From contig QFQY01000005.1 of NCBI GenBank assembly GCA_003248805.1, positions 1-64,000 of the forward strand: DNA of 64,000 nt, written 5' to 3'. This stretch comes from Chelatococcus sp. GTDB taxonomy: Bacteria > Pseudomonadota > Alphaproteobacteria > Rhizobiales > Beijerinckiaceae. Position numbers and translations under genes: made by a program. The first letter of the stretch is position 1; each line of letters starts with the position of its first letter. The notes beneath the pieces were generated by a model. That model made no database searches, was not told the origin of the DNA, and was given only the letters and a program-made list of their open reading frames with translations. Positions 45,401-56,026 of this stretch are shown here, in pieces.

Positions 45401-45799
45401 GTCGGCATTCCCTCCCGAGCGCGCGTCCGTCGCGCGGCGGCACGCGATGTCGCTCGCAGGCCCGACGCGCTTCCTTTCCGGGGCCGTCTCGTCCGGCGCG
45501 GACGGCTCGGTCCGGAGCCTCGGCAGGCTGCCAGACTGACCCGGTCCCGCATTGACGATGGTCAAGCCGCTGTCGGCGGGCTGGGAGGGGCACGCCGGCG
45601 GCCGCCGGCTCGGGCGCGTAAGCGCTTTGCAACCGTGAAGGTGTCCGCCCGGGTCGTCCGTCAGGGCTTCTTCGGAGGGAATCGGACCCGCGCCGCAGGC
45701 CGCCATGACGTGCCCGAGTCCGGGCGCGTCGACCATTGAGATCGGCGCCGTCGGCAATCCTCGCCGGCGGCGCCGCGCATCATTTGAAAAAGGGACGGC
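45401..45799. other. 399-bp spacer
   Basis: No supported gene. It should carry the promoter of the downstream secreted-protein gene. Open frames here are continuations of neighbouring frames and show no protein-like features. Confidence 0.4.
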
Positions 45800-46006
45800 T
45801 CAGAGCGCCGCCGTCGCGACCCGGTCCCGCGCCACGAGATCCATCGCCTGCTTGCGGAACAGCATCCACGCCGGCTGCGGAGCCTGGTGGCCCGGCTCGC
45901 GCAGCGACATGGTGAAGGGGCCGACATTCCCTGCCGGCTTGTCGGGATCGAGCCTGGAGGCCCTGCACATCGCTCGCGCGATCCGCCTGATCCGGTCTTC
46001 GTCCAT
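45800..46006 (-). CDS. Small soluble hypothetical protein
   Basis: 68 residues from the ATG at 46006, which has GGAG about nine bases upstream; a longer start at 46051 lacks a ribosome site. The N-terminal helix (MDEDRIRRIARAMCRASRLD) and the segment PAWMLFRKQAMDLVARDR resemble small alphaproteobacterial hypotheticals. No function is known. Confidence 0.55.
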   Translation of the reverse strand: MDEDRIRRIARAMCRASRLDPDKPAGNVGPFTMSLREPGHQAPQPAWMLFRKQAMDLVARDRVATAAL

Positions 46007-46107
46007 CGTCCAGTCTCCGCCTATCGTATCCATGGCGGGGTCGGAACGCATGGCTTCGCGGATGGTTCCCGCGGCCTTTCGGGACGAGGCGGAGGACCGA
46101 TGGGCGG

Positions 46108-46449
46108 CTACTGGACGATGCCGCGCTTGCCGCCGAAGCCCTCGAAATAGCAGCCGCAGCTCGAGCCGATCGGCAGCGGCTCCGTGCCGCAGGTGCCGCG
46201 CGAGGTCACGCAGGCGTCGCCGAAGCGGCGATGGCGCGGCCTGTCATAGCCCCAGCCCGGGGGCGGCGGGCCGCGATCGTCCCAGCGCGGCCGGCCATAG
46301 GGCGGCGGCGGAGGAGGGGGACGGTCATAGGGATCGTAGCGCGGCGGCTCGTCATCGTCATAGGGGCGGAAATACTGCGCCTGGGCGGGCAGGGCGCCCA
46401 GCAGGAGCGAGCCTGCGAGCACCGCCAGGGCCGCTTTCGTGATCGACAT
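46108..46449 (-). CDS. Small secreted proline-rich protein
   Basis: 113 residues with a signal peptide (cut after PAQAQ), a Pro/Asp/Arg-rich middle (DRPPPPPPPYGRP) and a cysteine-containing C-terminus (GDACVTSRGTCGTEP, then SSCGCYFEG), whose four cysteines suggest disulfides in the periplasm or outside. Function unknown. Confidence 0.7.
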   Translation of the reverse strand: MSITKAALAVLAGSLLLGALPAQAQYFRPYDDDEPPRYDPYDRPPPPPPPYGRPRWDDRGPPPPGWGYDRPRHRRFGDACVTSRGTCGTEPLPIGSSCGCYFEGFGGKRGIVQ

Positions 46450-46578
46450 CGCTTTCTCCCATGGTCCGCTCCGGCGAGGGAGAAAGACCGCATGACGGAG
46501 CAGGTTAGCGGCCGCGCGATGAACCGTTCCTGAGCCCGGCGTTGGCCGGCGTTCATCGGGCGCGAGCGGCAGGCGCCG

Positions 46579-48564
<1,986 letters not shown>

Positions 48565-48593
48565 GATCTCGATTGCTTTCGCTAATACCTCTC

Positions 48594-48708
48594 AGCCCTC
48601 ATCCTGAGGAGGCCCGTAGGGCCGTCTCGAAGGATGCTCCAGATGCCTCTGGAGCTTCCTGGACCATCCTTCGAGACGCCGCTTCGCGGCTCCTCAGGAT
48701 GAGGGCTG
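48594..48708. repeat. Palindromic intergenic repeat, family A, copy 3
   Basis: Outer arms AGCCCTCATCCTGAGGAG and GCTCCTCAGGATGAGGGCT with an inner pair around TCGAAGGATGCTCCAG. It separates the two carboxylase subunit genes. Confidence 0.85.
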
Positions 48709-48721
48709 AGGAGAGGGGGCA

Positions 48722-50296
48722 TCACATCCGGTACACGGGCCGCGGGCCGGTATCGCGCGGCTCGCCCGCCGCGAGCGCGAGGCACAGGCCGAGCACGTCG
48801 CGCGTCTGCGCGGGCTCGATGATGCCGTCGTCCCAGAGCCGTGCGGTGGCGTAGTAGGGGTCGCTCTGCTCCTCGAACTGGGCGCGCGTGCGGGCATCGA
48901 GCGCGGCGATGGCGGCTTCGTCGGCCGTGCCTTTCAGCGACTGCCGGCGCAGCTCGGTCACGACATTCGCCGCGACCTCTGGGCTCATCGTCGCGATGCG
49001 TGCATTCGGCCAGGAGAACAGGAAGCGCGGCCGGAAGCCCCGTCCGCACATGCCGTAATTGCCGGCGCCGTAGGAGCCGCCGATCAGCACCGTGTATTTC
49101 GGCACGCGCGTATTCGAGACCGCATAGACCAGCTTGGCGGAATGCTTGGCGATACCGCCGCGCTCGGCCTCGGTCCCGACCATGAAGCCGGTGATGTTCT
49201 GCAGGAAGACGAGCGGGATCTGGCGTTGGTCGCAGAGCTCGATGAAATGCGCGCCCTTCACGGCGCTCTCGGAGAACAGCACGCCGTTATTGGCCAGGAT
49301 GCCGACCGGGTGCCCGTGGATATGGGCGAAGCCGGTCACGAGCGTGGCCCCGTAATCCGGCTTGAACGCGGTGAAGGCGCTGGCGTCGACGATGCGCGCG
49401 ATCACCTCGCGCACGTCATAGGGGCGGCGCAGATCGGTCGGGACGAGATCGGCGAGCTCCGCCGGATCGGCTAACGGCGGGCGGGCGGGCTGTGGCGGCT
49501 TGACGAGGCGCCCGGTCTCGCCCAGCGCGCCGACGATCTCGCGCAGCTTCGCCAGCCCTTCGGTCTCGGTCTCGACGAGATGGTCGGCGACGCCGGAGAC
49601 GCGCGTATGCATCTCCGCCCCGCCCAGCGTCTCGCCGTCGACGACCTCATGGATCGCGGCCTTCACGATCGGCGGTCCGCCGAGATGGATGCGGCCGGTA
49701 CCCCTGACCATGATGGCCTCGTCGGCCAGTGCCGGGATATAGGCGCCGCCCGCCGTCGCGGCCCCGAAGACGAGCGCGATCTGCGGGATGCCGGCCGCCG
49801 ACATGCGGCATTGGTTGTAGAAGGAGCCGCCGAAATGGTCGCGGTCCGGAAAGACCCGATCCTGCTCGGGCAGGTAGGCGCCGCCGCAATCGACGAGATA
49901 GAGGCAGGGCAGCCGGTGCTCCTCGGCGATCTCCTGCGCCCTCAGATGCTTGCGCACCGTCTCGGCGAAGAAGGAGCCGCCCTTCACCGTCGCGTCGTTG
50001 GCGATCAGCATGCAGGCGCGGCCCTGCACGATGCCGATGCCCGTGACGATGCCGGCGCCGGGCACCTCGTCGCCATAGAGCCCGTAGGCCGCCAGCGGCG
50101 AGAGTTCGAGGAAGGGCGCGCCGGGGTCGAGCAGGAGGTCGATGCGCTCGCGCACCATGATCTTGCCGCGCGCCTCGTGGCGCTCGCGCAGCCCCGCGCC
50201 GCCGCCTTGCGCGACTCGGGCATGGCGCTCGCGCAGGGTGGCGATCATCGCGGCGAGAGGGGGAGTGGGCGGAGTCTGCGTTGCTGTGCCTGACAT
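48722..50296 (-). CDS. Acyl-CoA carboxylase carboxyltransferase (beta) subunit, methylcrotonyl-CoA type
   Basis: 524-residue carboxyltransferase moving CO2 from biotin to an acyl-CoA. N- and C-crotonase-fold halves are visible; GGAYLPEQDRVFPDRDHFGG, QIPLVFLQNITGFMVGTEAE and GSYGAGNYGMCGRGFRPRFL are typical of 3-methylcrotonyl-CoA carboxylase beta subunits. The ATG at 50296 is preferred to the GTG at 50305. The divergent acyl-CoA dehydrogenase fits leucine/isovalerate catabolism, though no hydratase or HMG-CoA lyase is in this window. Confidence 0.9.
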   Translation of the reverse strand: MSGTATQTPPTPPLAAMIATLRERHARVAQGGGAGLRERHEARGKIMVRERIDLLLDPGAPFLELSPLAAYGLYGDEVPGAGIVTGIGIVQGRACMLIANDATVKGGSFFAETVRKHLRAQEIAEEHRLPCLYLVDCGGAYLPEQDRVFPDRDHFGGSFYNQCRMSAAGIPQIALVFGAATAGGAYIPALADEAIMVRGTGRIHLGGPPIVKAAIHEVVDGETLGGAEMHTRVSGVADHLVETETEGLAKLREIVGALGETGRLVKPPQPARPPLADPAELADLVPTDLRRPYDVREVIARIVDASAFTAFKPDYGATLVTGFAHIHGHPVGILANNGVLFSESAVKGAHFIELCDQRQIPLVFLQNITGFMVGTEAERGGIAKHSAKLVYAVSNTRVPKYTVLIGGSYGAGNYGMCGRGFRPRFLFSWPNARIATMSPEVAANVVTELRRQSLKGTADEAAIAALDARTRAQFEEQSDPYYATARLWDDGIIEPAQTRDVLGLCLALAAGEPRDTGPRPVYRM

Positions 50297-50332
50297 GCCG
50301 ACCACACCCTCGACGTTTCATATCAAAGGCGC

Positions 50333-50438
50333 GTCATTCCGGGGGTAGCGAAGCGAAGACCCGGAATCCATCGCAGGGCGCAACGGCTCTATGATGGATT
50401 CCGGATCGGCGCCGCTGACGCGGCTTGTCCGGAATGAC
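50333..50438. repeat. Palindromic intergenic repeat, family B, copy 2
   Basis: Ends GTCATTCCGGGG and GTCCGGAATGAC; shares ATGGATTCCGGATCGGCGCC with the copy at 62397-62490. It lies in the divergent spacer upstream of both the carboxylase and acyl-CoA dehydrogenase genes. Confidence 0.85.
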
Positions 50439-50499
50439 GGCGCGTCCTGTCGTAACGATGAGCAGACGGCGAGGTCGCTTGATCGCGCCGTTCATTTCA

Positions 50500-50519
50500 C
50501 CTACCGTCCGTTAGGTAGG
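50500..50519. promoter_or_regulatory. Candidate TetR operator
   Basis: CCTACC and GGTAGG arms with an 8-bp spacer form a 20-bp imperfect palindrome, 36 bp before the acyl-CoA dehydrogenase start. The TetR gene at the end of that operon is the likely ligand. Confidence 0.45.
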
Positions 50520-50555
50520 CAAAAGGCAGTGTCGCGGTCAAGCGGGGAGGACGTG

Positions 50556-51734
50556 ATGTCGGCAGTCGAGAAGCTTGGCGGCGAAGGCGCTCGCCGCTCG
50601 CCCTATTTCACCGAGGAGCACGAGGCGCTGCGCGACCAGGTCCGCCGTTTCGTCGAGACCGAGATCAAGCCGCACGCGCTCAAATGGGAGGAGGACGGCT
50701 TCGTCCCGCGCGCCGTGTTGCGCCGGATGGGCGAGCTCGGCTTCTTCGGCATCCGCTACCCGGCCGAATATGGCGGCTCGGAGATGGACACGCTGGCGAC
50801 GGTCGTGCTGGCCGAGGAGCTGGGCCGCTCGACCTTTTCGGGCGTCGCGATCACCGCGCTGGTTCACACCGACATGGCCTCGGTCCACATCGCCCATGCC
50901 GGCTCGAAGGCCCAGAAGGACGCCTACATGCCGGCGATCGTCGCCGGCGAGAAGATCGTCGCCGTCGCGGTGACCGAGCCGGATGCCGGCTCGGACGTGA
51001 AGGGCATCCGCACCACGGCGCGGCGCGAGGGGGACTCCTACGTCCTCGACGGCGCCAAGATGTTCATCACCAACGGCGTCCATGCCGATCTCTACTGCGT
51101 CGCCGCCAAGACCGATCCGGCGGCCAGGCCCTCGCAGTCGGTCTCGATCTTCCTCGTCGAGAAGGGCACGCCGGGCTTCTCCGTCTCGCGTGCGCTCGAC
51201 AAGCATGGCTGGCGCTCGTCGGACACCGCCGAGCTCTCCTTCGTCGACTGCCGCATCCCGGCCGCGAACCTGCTGGGGCAGGAGGGGCGCGGCTTCTACG
51301 CGATCATGAGCAACTTCCAGAACGAGCGAACCGTCATCGGCGCCATGGCGATGGGCGAGGCGCAGGCGGCGATCGACCTGACCCTGGACTATGTCCGCAC
51401 CCGCAAGGCCTTCGGCGCGCCGCTCTGGGACAAGCAGGTCATCCGCCAGCGCCTCGCCGAACTCGCGAGCAAGGTCGAGGCCGGCCGCCAACTCGTCTAT
51501 CACGCGGCCTGGCTCGACGCGCAGGGCTTCGACGCCACGCGCGAGGTCTCGATGGTGAAGGCCTACTGCGGCGAGCTCGTCAACGAGGTGATGTATGACT
51601 GCCTGCAGTTCCACGGCGGCATGGGCTACATGCGCGAGAGCGCGATCGAGCGGATGACCCGCGATGCCCGCGTCCAGGCCATCGGCGGCGGCGCGACCGA
51701 GGTGATGCTCGAAGAGGTGGCGAAGCGGCTGTGA
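50556..51734 (+). CDS. Acyl-CoA dehydrogenase (isovaleryl-CoA type)
   Basis: 392-residue FAD enzyme introducing a double bond into an acyl-CoA. FAD/substrate motifs: VTEPDAGSDVKGIRTTARR and GAKMFITNG. The usual C-terminal catalytic Glu (YEGT) is replaced by IGGGATEV. Instead, a glutamate in NFQNERTVIGAM sits where isovaleryl-CoA and long-chain dehydrogenases keep theirs. Branched or terpenoid acyl-CoA is therefore likely (citronellyl-CoA possible). GGGGAGG precedes the ATG. It overlaps the TetR gene by four bases and is divergent from the carboxylase genes. Confidence 0.9.
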   Translation: MSAVEKLGGEGARRSPYFTEEHEALRDQVRRFVETEIKPHALKWEEDGFVPRAVLRRMGELGFFGIRYPAEYGGSEMDTLATVVLAEELGRSTFSGVAITALVHTDMASVHIAHAGSKAQKDAYMPAIVAGEKIVAVAVTEPDAGSDVKGIRTTARREGDSYVLDGAKMFITNGVHADLYCVAAKTDPAARPSQSVSIFLVEKGTPGFSVSRALDKHGWRSSDTAELSFVDCRIPAANLLGQEGRGFYAIMSNFQNERTVIGAMAMGEAQAAIDLTLDYVRTRKAFGAPLWDKQVIRQRLAELASKVEAGRQLVYHAAWLDAQGFDATREVSMVKAYCGELVNEVMYDCLQFHGGMGYMRESAIERMTRDARVQAIGGGATEVMLEEVAKRL

Positions 51735-52348
51735 CCGTCGTCGCCGACAAGGACCATCGCGCCGCCGAAGGCGGCTCGCGCCGGCTCATCCTCGACGAGG
51801 CCGCCCGCCTCCTGCGCGAGGGCGGCTATCACCAGACGACCTTGCGCGAGATCGCGGAGGCCGTCGGCATCCGCAAGGCGAGCCTCTACTACCATTTCGC
51901 CTCGAAGGAGGAGATCGTCGAGGCGGTGGTCAATGACGGCGTCCGCTTCGTCCACGAGGCGGTCGCCGCCGCGCTCGCCGCGCATGACGGCGCTCCGCCG
52001 CGCGAGCGGCTGGAAGCCGCGATCCGCGCCCATCTCGACGCGCTCCACGGCCATGGCGACTACACCAGCGCCAGCATCAAGGTGTTCAGCTTCGGCCGCG
52101 CGCAGGTCTCCGACAGCGTGCGCCGTGTCCGCCGCGCCTATGAGGAGATCTGGCGCGGGCTCGTCGGCGAGCTGCAGCAGGCCGCGATCCTGCCGCCGGA
52201 GCGCTCTCCCGACATGCTGCGCCTCTTCGTGCTCGGCGCGCTGAACAGCTCGATCGACTGGTACAGGGCGGACCGTTTCGACCTCGCGGAGCTGGCGCGC
52301 GAATGCGCGGCGCTCGTCGCGCCGGAGAATGCTCTCGATCTGCGCTAG
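51731..52348 (+). CDS. TetR-family transcriptional regulator
   Basis: 205 residues. The N-terminal helix-turn-helix (about 20-65) contains GGYHQTTLREIAEAVGIRKA and LYYHFASKEEIVEAVV; the C-terminal ligand domain is less conserved. The GTG start overlaps the stop of the acyl-CoA dehydrogenase (GTGA), so the two are co-translated. It probably represses the acyl-CoA dehydrogenase and carboxylase genes and is released by an acyl-CoA, as in liu/atu-type clusters. Confidence 0.9.
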   Translation: MTVVADKDHRAAEGGSRRLILDEAARLLREGGYHQTTLREIAEAVGIRKASLYYHFASKEEIVEAVVNDGVRFVHEAVAAALAAHDGAPPRERLEAAIRAHLDALHGHGDYTSASIKVFSFGRAQVSDSVRRVRRAYEEIWRGLVGELQQAAILPPERSPDMLRLFVLGALNSSIDWYRADRFDLAELARECAALVAPENALDLR

Positions 52349-52435
52349 ACGCGGAGCGTGTGGGGGGGCGGCGTTTGCTGCATAAGCGAACCGAGGTTAA
52401 CCGTGCCTTGACCTCCGGTGTCGAAGGTCGCTGCC

Positions 52436-54760
52436 ATGAGCGACAGCCTTCTGCGATTCGGCGGTGAGTTCCGGGACGTCCGTACCGAGGCGGCCTTCCG
52501 TGAGGCGCGCCTGTCCGAAACGCTCCGGCAGTGCCGGCTGCTGTTCGCGCTGTCGGCCGTCCTCAACGCGCTCTTCCTGATCAGCGACTGGCGCTTCCAC
52601 GGCACGCCGCACTTCTTCGTCGCGGTGCCGGCCCGCCTGTTCGTGGTCGCGGCCTCGCTGCTGTGCCTCGGCCTGCTGAGCAGGGTCGCGACGTTCCGCC
52701 AGACCGACGCGGTGACGGCGCTCTGGGAGATCTGCACCGCGGTCGGCGTGGGCCTTCTCGTCAGTTCGCGCAGCGACCTCGCCCTGTTCGTCGTCCTCTT
52801 CCTGCCCTCGATCTTCTATCTCGTCGCGCCCGCCTCCTTCCGGATCACGCTGTCGCTCGGCATTCTGTGTAGCGCGATCATGTTGCTCGGCTATCTTGGC
52901 CTGGGAGACTATCCGCCGACCTTCATCGGCCTGGTTCTGGCGCTGGCGACGCTCAATTTCGCGCTCGGCCTCGTCGTCGTCCACGCCAACCGGCTGCGGC
53001 GGCTGGAATGGCTCGCCACCCAGGCCGAGCGCCAGGCCAAGGAAGAGCTCGGAGAAAGCCGCGCGCTGATCGAGCGCATCTTCATGACGGTCCCGATCCC
53101 GCTGGTCGTGGTGACGCAGCCGGACGGCGTCTTCCGGCGTGCCAACGAGGCCGCCATGCGCTTCCTCGGCGTGAAGGATGCCGGGCAGCTCGGCGATGTC
53201 GGGCTGGGCGACATCCTGCCCGACCACGAGGCCCGGCTCCGCGCCCGCGAGATGCTCGCGCGGAACGGGCGCATCGACGAGTTCGAGACGGTCGTGCTCG
53301 ATTCCGAGAGCGCGCCCCGCGACATGCTGGTGACGGCGAGCGCTCTCTCTGAGGGCGAGGAACGGTCCTTCGTCGCCGGCGTCGTCGACATCACCGAGCG
53401 CAAGGCGACGCAGCGGCGCACGCATTGGCAGGCGACGCATGACGCGCTGACCGGCCTGCCCAATCGCAGGCTGTTTCAGGACAGGCTCGCCCAGGCGCTC
53501 TCCGGCGGGGCCGAGAGCGGCCGCATTTCCATGCTCCTGATCGACCTCGACGACTTCAAGTCGATCAACGACACGCTCGGCCACGATGCCGGCGACAGGC
53601 TGCTGGTCGAGGCGGGGCAGCGGCTGCTGGCCGAGGCGGGCCCCACCGGCTTCGTCGCGCGGCTCGGCGGCGACGAGTTCGTCGTGATCGCGACGGCGGT
53701 GGCCGGCTTCGGGGCGGTGCTGGCGGAGGCGGAGCGCATCCTGGCGGCTCTGCGCCGGCCTTTCGATCAGGTCGGGCATCCGGTCTCGACGCGCGCGAGC
53801 ATCGGCATCGCGCTCGCACCCGACCATCACGACGATCCGGGCGAGCTGCTGAAGGATGCCGATCTCGCGCTCTACGAGGCCAAGGCCAGGGGTCGGAACA
53901 TGGCGGTGGTCTACGACCCCTCCATGCGCGAGGCGATGAACGCCCGCGTCGCGATCTCCCGCGAGCTCGGGGAGGCGCTGGCCCAGGACAGGGTCGTCCC
54001 CTTCTACCAGCCCCAGCTCGCGCTGCGGACCTCCGCCGTCGACGGCTTCGAGGCGCTGGCGCGCTGGCTGCACCCCGAGCGCGGCGTCGTGCCCGCCGGG
54101 GCCTTCCAGCTCGCCTTCGAGGACGCGGAGACGGCGACGGCGATCGGCCGCGCGATGCTGGACCAGGTCGTGACCGACATAGCGCAATGGCTCGCGGCCG
54201 GCATTGCCGTGCCGCGCGTCTGGATCAACCTCTCCTCGTCCAGCTTCCGCGATCCCGATCTGCCGCAGGCGATCGCGCGGCGGCTGGCGGAGGCCGGGGT
54301 GCCGCCCGATCTGCTCGGCGTCGAGGTCACCGAGACGGTGGTGCTGGCGCGCAATTCCGACGAGGTCGCGCGCGCCCTTCAGGCGATGCGCGATCTCGGC
54401 ATCCGGGTCGCGCTCGACGATTTCGGCACCGGCTACGCCTCGCTCAGCCATCTGAAGCGGCTGCCGGTCGACGTGCTCAAGATCGATCGCAGCTTCGTCG
54501 GCAACGTCGTTCCGTCCGGCGACGACGCGGTCATCGTCCGCTCGATCATCGCGCTCGCCTGCGAGCTCGGGCTCGACGTCGTCGCCGAGGGCGTCGAGAC
54601 CGCCGAGCAGGAACGCTTCCTGATGGAACGCGGCTGTGGCTTCGCGCAGGGTTATCGCTACGGCCGGCCGATGCCCGCCAGTCTGGTATCCGCCTTCCTC
54701 GCCCGCCCGGTGCGCGTTCCGTCGTCCGGCGCAGGGCTGGGTGGCGCATCCGTCGCATGA
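52436..54760 (+). CDS. Membrane PAS-GGDEF-EAL protein (c-di-GMP turnover)
   Basis: 774 residues: an N-terminal membrane region with five to six helices (about 30-190), a PAS domain (about 210-330; AANEAAMRFLG-type loop), an intact GGDEF near residue 410 (ARLGGDEFVVIA), and an EAL domain from about 537 (GFEALARWLHPERG, DDFGTGYASLSHLKRLPVDV). The cyclase inhibitory RxxD site before GGDEF is absent (AGPTGFVARL). Both catalytic motifs look intact, so it may both make and break c-di-GMP. The ATG at 52436 has AAGG upstream. Confidence 0.9.
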   Translation: MSDSLLRFGGEFRDVRTEAAFREARLSETLRQCRLLFALSAVLNALFLISDWRFHGTPHFFVAVPARLFVVAASLLCLGLLSRVATFRQTDAVTALWEICTAVGVGLLVSSRSDLALFVVLFLPSIFYLVAPASFRITLSLGILCSAIMLLGYLGLGDYPPTFIGLVLALATLNFALGLVVVHANRLRRLEWLATQAERQAKEELGESRALIERIFMTVPIPLVVVTQPDGVFRRANEAAMRFLGVKDAGQLGDVGLGDILPDHEARLRAREMLARNGRIDEFETVVLDSESAPRDMLVTASALSEGEERSFVAGVVDITERKATQRRTHWQATHDALTGLPNRRLFQDRLAQALSGGAESGRISMLLIDLDDFKSINDTLGHDAGDRLLVEAGQRLLAEAGPTGFVARLGGDEFVVIATAVAGFGAVLAEAERILAALRRPFDQVGHPVSTRASIGIALAPDHHDDPGELLKDADLALYEAKARGRNMAVVYDPSMREAMNARVAISRELGEALAQDRVVPFYQPQLALRTSAVDGFEALARWLHPERGVVPAGAFQLAFEDAETATAIGRAMLDQVVTDIAQWLAAGIAVPRVWINLSSSSFRDPDLPQAIARRLAEAGVPPDLLGVEVTETVVLARNSDEVARALQAMRDLGIRVALDDFGTGYASLSHLKRLPVDVLKIDRSFVGNVVPSGDDAVIVRSIIALACELGLDVVAEGVETAEQERFLMERGCGFAQGYRYGRPMPASLVSAFLARPVRVPSSGAGLGGASVA

Positions 54761-54850
54761 CCGGCCGGCGCGGGCTTTGCTAGGCTCGCCCCGGGCGGAG
54801 TCGCGCGGGATGCGGGATTGCCGTCGCCGTGTTCAAAGGACAGCCAGCCC

Positions 54851-55897
54851 ATGCGTGCCTTCTATCACCCCGAGCAGTCGCTCCACGATCCCCAGCAGTA
54901 TCTGCGCTTCGGCAAGGTCGTCGCGCCCAAGGACCTGCCCGAGCGCACGGCGCGCCTGCTCGCCGCGCTCGACAAGCACGGCATCGTGCCCGAGAAGCCC
55001 GCGAAGCACGGCGTCGAGCCGATCCTGAAGGTGCACAGCGAGGGGCTGGTCGAGTTCCTGCGCACGGCCTGGGACAAGTGGCAGGAGCTGCCGGCCGAGC
55101 GCGGCCCGGAGGTCTGGCCCAGCACCTTCCCCTACTGGAGCGGAAAGCCCGACGAGGACATGCGCCCGCCCTGCCGTCCCACGGGGTTCATCGGCCAGCT
55201 CGGCTGGTATCTCGGCGACATGTCGGTGCCGATCGGTGAGCATTGCTGGCATTCGACGCTGCTCTCCGCCGAGACCGCCGTCACCGCCGCGGACGCGATC
55301 ATCGCCGGCGAGCGCGCCGTCTATTCGCTCTGCCGCCCCTCGGGCCACCATGCCCGCGCCGACCGCGCCTCCGGCTTCTGCTACCTCAACAACACTGCCA
55401 TCGCCGCCCAGCGCCTGCGCTCGACCTTCGGCAAGGTCGCGATCCTCGACGTCGACGCCCATCACGGCGACGGCACGCAGCAGATCTTCTATCGCCGGCC
55501 CGACGTGCTGACGATCTCGGTCCATGCCGACCCGACCAACTACTATCCCTTCTACACCGGCTACGAGGACGAGCGCGGCAACGGCCCGGGCGAGGGCTAT
55601 AACCTCAACCTGCCGCTGCCCCATGGCGGGGCGGGCCCGGAGATGGCCGCTGCCATCGACAAGGCGGGCGCGGCGATCCGCGCCTTCGGCGCCGACGTGC
55701 TGATCCTGGCCTTGGGCTACGACGCCCACAAGGACGATCCGATCGGCGTGCTGAAGCTCGACGCGGCCGATTTCGGCATGATCGGCGCCAAGGTGAAGGC
55801 GATGGGCCTTCCGACGCTCGTGGTGCAGGAGGGCGGCTACGCCATCGAGGCGATCGGAGAATGTCTCGACGCATTTTTGGGTGGGTTCAAGTCGTAG
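54851..55897 (+). CDS. Histone-deacetylase-family acetylpolyamine amidohydrolase
   Basis: 348-residue arginase/deacetylase-fold zinc amidohydrolase. Seen: CRPSGHHARADRASGFCYLN with the paired histidines, VAILDVDAHHGDGTQQIFY with zinc ligands, and the ALGYDAHKDDP segment. The subgroup removes acetyl groups from polyamines or other acyl amines. It starts at MRAFYHPEQSLHDP at 54851. It is on the same strand as the GGDEF-EAL gene but 90 bp away, with no clear functional link. Confidence 0.9.
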   Translation: MRAFYHPEQSLHDPQQYLRFGKVVAPKDLPERTARLLAALDKHGIVPEKPAKHGVEPILKVHSEGLVEFLRTAWDKWQELPAERGPEVWPSTFPYWSGKPDEDMRPPCRPTGFIGQLGWYLGDMSVPIGEHCWHSTLLSAETAVTAADAIIAGERAVYSLCRPSGHHARADRASGFCYLNNTAIAAQRLRSTFGKVAILDVDAHHGDGTQQIFYRRPDVLTISVHADPTNYYPFYTGYEDERGNGPGEGYNLNLPLPHGGAGPEMAAAIDKAGAAIRAFGADVLILALGYDAHKDDPIGVLKLDAADFGMIGAKVKAMGLPTLVVQEGGYAIEAIGECLDAFLGGFKS

Positions 55898-55905
55898 CCA
55901 AATGC

Positions 55906-56015
55906 GTCATGGTCGGGCTTGACCCGACCATCTCGTGACGAGAGGAGCCTGCCAGTTCAGGGGGGCTCACGCGGCAAGAGATTCTCGGGTCGCCCGCCGG
56001 GCGCCCGAGAATGAC
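55906..56015. repeat. Palindromic intergenic repeat, family C, copy 2
   Basis: Opens with GTCATGGTCGGGCTTGACCC and closes with GCGCCCGAGAATGAC. It lies between convergent genes. Confidence 0.8.
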
Positions 56016-56026
56016 GAACTTGCGTC

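Noticed and set aside
45401..45757. N-terminal extension of the secreted protein at 44816-45400
   Set aside because: The extension has no signal peptide, and the internal ATG at 45400 has a good ribosome site followed directly by a signal peptide.
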